A stretch of DNA of 64,000 nucleotides from Eublepharis macularius (lineage: Eukaryota; Chordata; Lepidosauria; Squamata; Eublepharidae), in assembly GCF_028583425.1 (NCBI RefSeq), contig NC_072801.1, positions 10,436,001-10,500,000 of the forward strand, given 5' to 3'. Of this stretch, positions 60,217-64,000 are shown piece after piece. Numbering within the stretch: position 1 is the first letter of the stretch; each line of letters opens with the position of its first letter. Under the pieces are notes generated by a model. That model did no database searches and had not been told where the DNA came from. It saw only the letters and a list, made by a program, of their open reading frames with translations. The translations under genes and the position numbers were made by a program.

Positions 60217-63200
60217 TTTTTTAAATAAAATTTTTATTGGAATTAGAATCATATAATTACTTATTACAATCAATTCCCATTTCTCAATTTCTAACCCCCT
60301 CCCTTTCCCCCCTTTTCTTTTGACTTCCAACAGTTTTCCAACCCTTTATCCCTTTTCTCTTACTCATTTTAAATTCATCTATCTAACAAACATGTACTTT
60401 CCCTTTAATCTAAGCAATAATTCTTTAACTATTTTTAATACTCTATACCTTATCTTATCTTTAAGTCCCTTCTTCCACATTAGACAAACAATTTGTCCCT
60501 TTTTAACATAATTTCATAGTTTCCTGGTTTCAGATATTTCTATAAGCCTTATACCATATAACCCATACATTTATATAGGTCAACCAATTTGACTTATATT
60601 CCGTATATTACTTTATATAACTATCGTCAAAAGTTATCAATCAATTTAATCCATATATTTCTTCAGGTAGACTTATTCAGTTTAACATGTTACACGTTTA
60701 TACCAGAAACAATATTAATTAGTCGGTCCTTATAGTTAGTTATTTTCTATCCATATTCTATATGTTTTTCTATATATAACAATCTAACAAAATAACTGCT
60801 TAGACATTTTCATTTCTCTCTCTACCCTCCGGTAAAGTCACCCCCCTCTACATTTCGTCATATTTCAGTAATTCTCGAACTGCCACAGTTCTCTTCCCAC
60901 CTCCCATTTCTTCAGCACATATTGCTTCAGCTTCCCCCAATCTGTGTTGAACTGTCCTGGGTCCAGATTTCTCAGTTTTCTTGCCATTTTGTCCATTTCG
61001 GCCATATACAGCAATTTGTAAGTCCAATCCTCAATAGTTGGCACTTCTTGTACTTTCCATTTTTGCGCATACAAAAGTCTGGCCGCTGCTGTCATGTAAA
61101 ATAACAATGTTCTATGTTGGGCTGGAATGTTCTCCATTCCCAAGTTCAGTAGCAGGAGTTCTGGGTTCTTATTAATTTGAAATTGTAGAATCTCACTTAT
61201 TACTTTTATTATTTCTCCCCAGTACTGCCTGGCTACCTCACACGTCCACCACATATGATACAGAGAGCCCTCATGTTTTTTACATTTCCAGCATTTATTA
61301 GAAGTGTTCAAATTCCCTAGCGCAATCTTCTTTGGTGTCATGTACCAACGATAGATCATTTTGTAAATGTTCTCTTTGATATTAGTACACGTTGTAATCT
61401 TCATTGTGTTTTTCCACAAGTATTCCCATGCCTCCATTGTTATCTCTTTATTAAAATTTATGGCCCACTTCACCATTTGTACTTTAACTGTTTCATCTTC
61501 AGTATACCATTTCAACAGTACTTGATATACCTTGGAAATTTCCTTCTTATCCTCTTTCAAAAGTGTCTGCTCTAGTTCCGAATTCTCTGTTCTTATACCT
61601 CCCTTTACACAATCCGAATTGTAGAGATCTCTGATCTGCCTGTACTGGAACCAATCGTAGTTGGGAGATAACTCGTCCTGTGTCTTTATTTTAAGTTTAG
61701 AAGATTCTATTCGGGTTATCTCCTTATATGTTAAACACTGTTGCTCAGTATAGACAGCTCTCGGATCTATTACTTCATACGGAACTACCCACATGGGGGT
61801 TCCTTCTTGTAGGAAGTCTCTATACTTCTTCCAGGTTGCACATAGGCTTTTCCGTATATAATGGTGCAGGAACATAGAGTTCACTTTTACTTTATCATAC
61901 CATAGGTATGCATGCCATCCAAATATTTTTTTATATCCCTCTAGGGCCAATAATTTCTTATTCTTCAACGTCATCCAATCTTTCAGCCACACTAGGCAAA
62001 TTGCATCATAGTAAAGTCTTAAATTGGGTAGTTGCATTCCGCCTCTTTGCTTTGCATCTTGTAAAACTTTCATTTTCACTCGAGGCTTCTTGCCTGCCCA
62101 AACAAAATCTGATATTTTCCTCTGCCATTTTTCAAACTGCTTAGAGTCTCGGATAATTGGTATTGTCTGTAACAAAAACATTACTCTTGGTAACACATTC
62201 ATTTTAACTGCTGCAATCCTTCCCAGCCATGACAAATTCAATCTATTCCATTTGATCAAATCTTGCTCAATCTGAGTCTATAATTTTCCATAATTGTTTT
62301 TGAATAGATCTATATTCTTTGCAGTCAGTTCAATTCCCAGATATTTCACCTTAGTTGTTACTTCACAATCCGTTATTTCCATTAACAGTTGTTGTTTTTG
62401 CTTAGTCATATTTTTACATAATGTCTTTGACTTCTTTTTGTTGATATAAAACCCTGCCAAATCTCCAAACTCTTTAATCTTCTCTATCACTTTTGGCATA
62501 TTCTCCATTGGATCTTCCACAATTAACATTATGTCGTCCGCAAATGCTCTAATTTTATAAGAAAAGTCCTTTATTTTTATTCCGCGGATTTCTTCATCTT
62601 GTCGTATTTGTATCATCAAAATCTCCAGTACCAAAATGAATAGCAGCGGAGACAACGGGCAACCTTGTCTTGTTCCTTTACTTATAGTCAATTTCTTGGT
62701 AGTCTCGTCATTGACCACAATTGCTGCATTCTGGTCTCTATAAATTTCTTTAACTGCTCTTATGAATTTTTCTCCCATTTGTAGCTTTTCCATAGTGGCA
62801 AACATAAAGTCCCAGTTCAAGTTGTCAAACGCTTTCTCTGCATCAACAAAGAAGAAACCAACCTCTTTGTCACAACGCTTATCATAATACTCAATAGCAT
62901 TAATCACTGTCCTTAAATTGTCTCTGATTTGTCTACCAGGTAAAAAACCTGCTTGTTCCTCCTCAATAATTTCCGAAAGCCACCCCTTCACTCTCTCTGC
63001 CAGTATCTTCGCAAAGATTTTATAGTCATTGTTAAGTAAGGATATAGGCCTGTAATTTTTCACATTAGTCGGATCTTGGCCCTCTTTAGGGATCAGTGAA
63101 ATGTTGGCTTCCTTCCAGGTGTCTGGAATCTGTTGATCCTTTAATACTCCATTGATCACTTCTTTTAGGAATGGTACCAGTTCATTGGCCATTGTCTTAT

Positions 63201-64000
63201 AAAATTTAGCTGTAAGTCCATCTGGCCCTGGTGCCTTTCCCAAATTTGTTGATTGTATTGCCATTTTTATTTCCTCATCCATTACTTCATTATTCAGTCT
63301 GTCTCTCCACGCTTCCGAGATTACTGGGAGCTTCATTTTCTCCAAATATGTCGCTATTGATTCTTTATTAACCACTTTCTTATTATACAATTTAGCATAA
63401 AATTTATAGAAGGCTCTACTAATGGATGTCTGTTCCAAATACGTTTTATTATCTTCGCATATTTTGTTTATTATTTTCTTTTCCTTTCTCTTTTTCAATT
63501 GCCATGCCAAATATTTCCCGGGTTTGTTTGCACCTTCAAACCCTTTTTGCTTCAGTCTTTTAAGATTCCACTCCAGTTCTTTATTGTTCATTGCTGTTAG
63601 CTGTTCTTGTAATATTTTAATGTCCTGGTAAATTTTCTTTTTCCCCGGTCTCTTCTTTAACTGTATTTCTTTGGCTTTTATTTTTTCCATAATCTCCTGT
63701 CTCTTCTCCTCTTTCTTTTTTCTGGCTCTTCCATTTAAGTCCATTAGTATGCCCCTAATTACCGCCTTGTAAGTGTCCCAAACCTTGTTGGTTGGTACTT
63801 CTTTATTCATGTTGTATTGTATGAAGAACTTTGTTTCTCTTCTAAGCATCTCCATATTCTCTCCCTCTTGAAGTAAATCCTCGTTTATTCTCCATCCTTT
63901 CCTTTTGCTCCTTCTCCCCAATTTCCACATAATTGGATTATGATCCGAGCCTACCATCAGCATTATTTCCACTTCCTTAGTCCATAACGCTAAGTCTTTT
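60217..64000 (-). mobile_element. L1 LINE, ORF2 and 3' UTR, running off the right edge
   Basis: The minus strand encodes L1 ORF2 from the end of the APE endonuclease (GSDHNPI near 63940) through the reverse transcriptase ('IQSTNLGKAPGPDGLTAKFY', 'NYRPISLLNNDYKIFAKILA', EEEQAGFLPGRQ, 'GTRQGCPLSPLLFILVLEIL', IRAFADDIMLIV) to the C-terminal Cys region ('CWKCKKHEGSLYHMWWTCEV'). The frame is open to the window edge and runs to a stop at 60865, except for one in-frame TAG at 62278-62280 where related elements have tryptophan. The 3' UTR ends in a poly(A) (T-run on plus) at about 60217. ORF1 and the 5' end lie outside the window. Confidence 0.93.

Overview
This window looks like nuclear DNA from a squamate reptile, probably a lizard or gecko. 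The grounds are a vertebrate-style spliced gene with a CpG-island promoter, surrounded by repeats typical of squamates: tRNA-derived SINEs of Sauria type, a 5S rRNA-derived SINE, a BovB (RTE) LINE, CR1 and L2 pieces, an L1, hAT-type MITEs, and DIRS, Ngaro, Penelope-like and Gypsy elements. The species call is inference; no database was searched.

Left half (about 2.8-34.8 kb, + strand): one complete host gene, SLC29A4, encoding equilibrative nucleoside transporter 4 / plasma membrane monoamine transporter (ENT4/PMAT). A CpG island at 2.83-3.49 kb probably holds the promoter and a non-coding first exon. Ten coding exons (10636-32432) have matching splice phases and total 1,587 nt, or 528 residues plus stop. 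All the acceptors are AG; the first coding exon appears to use a GC donor. The 3' UTR probably ends near the AATAAA at 34756. The introns are full of short non-autonomous elements, notably a hAT MITE family with 8-bp target duplications, a second foldback family with 3-bp duplications (including an almost perfect 148-bp palindrome in intron 6 and a copy in the 3' UTR), and two tandemly expanded repeats.

Right half (about 35-64 kb): no host gene is visible. From about 38.8 kb it is a dense nest of retroelements: a Gypsy pol remnant; a nearly full-length DIRS-like tyrosine-recombinase element (-) with inverted termini; a Penelope-like GIY-YIG remnant (-); and a Ngaro-like tyrosine-recombinase element (+) with an SGNH-hydrolase domain. 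The Ngaro copy is split by a 0.9-kb insertion with a 16-bp target duplication and by a young chromodomain Gypsy (chromovirus, -) whose 425-bp LTRs differ at only three positions. At the right edge an L1 LINE (-) runs out of the window.

The SLC29A4 exons make one multipass transporter. The elements on the right are independent genomic parasites whose nesting gives a relative insertion order. I found no operon-like or defence-like system. The most unusual features are the palindromic elements, the expanding foldback repeats and the layered tyrosine-recombinase retroelements.
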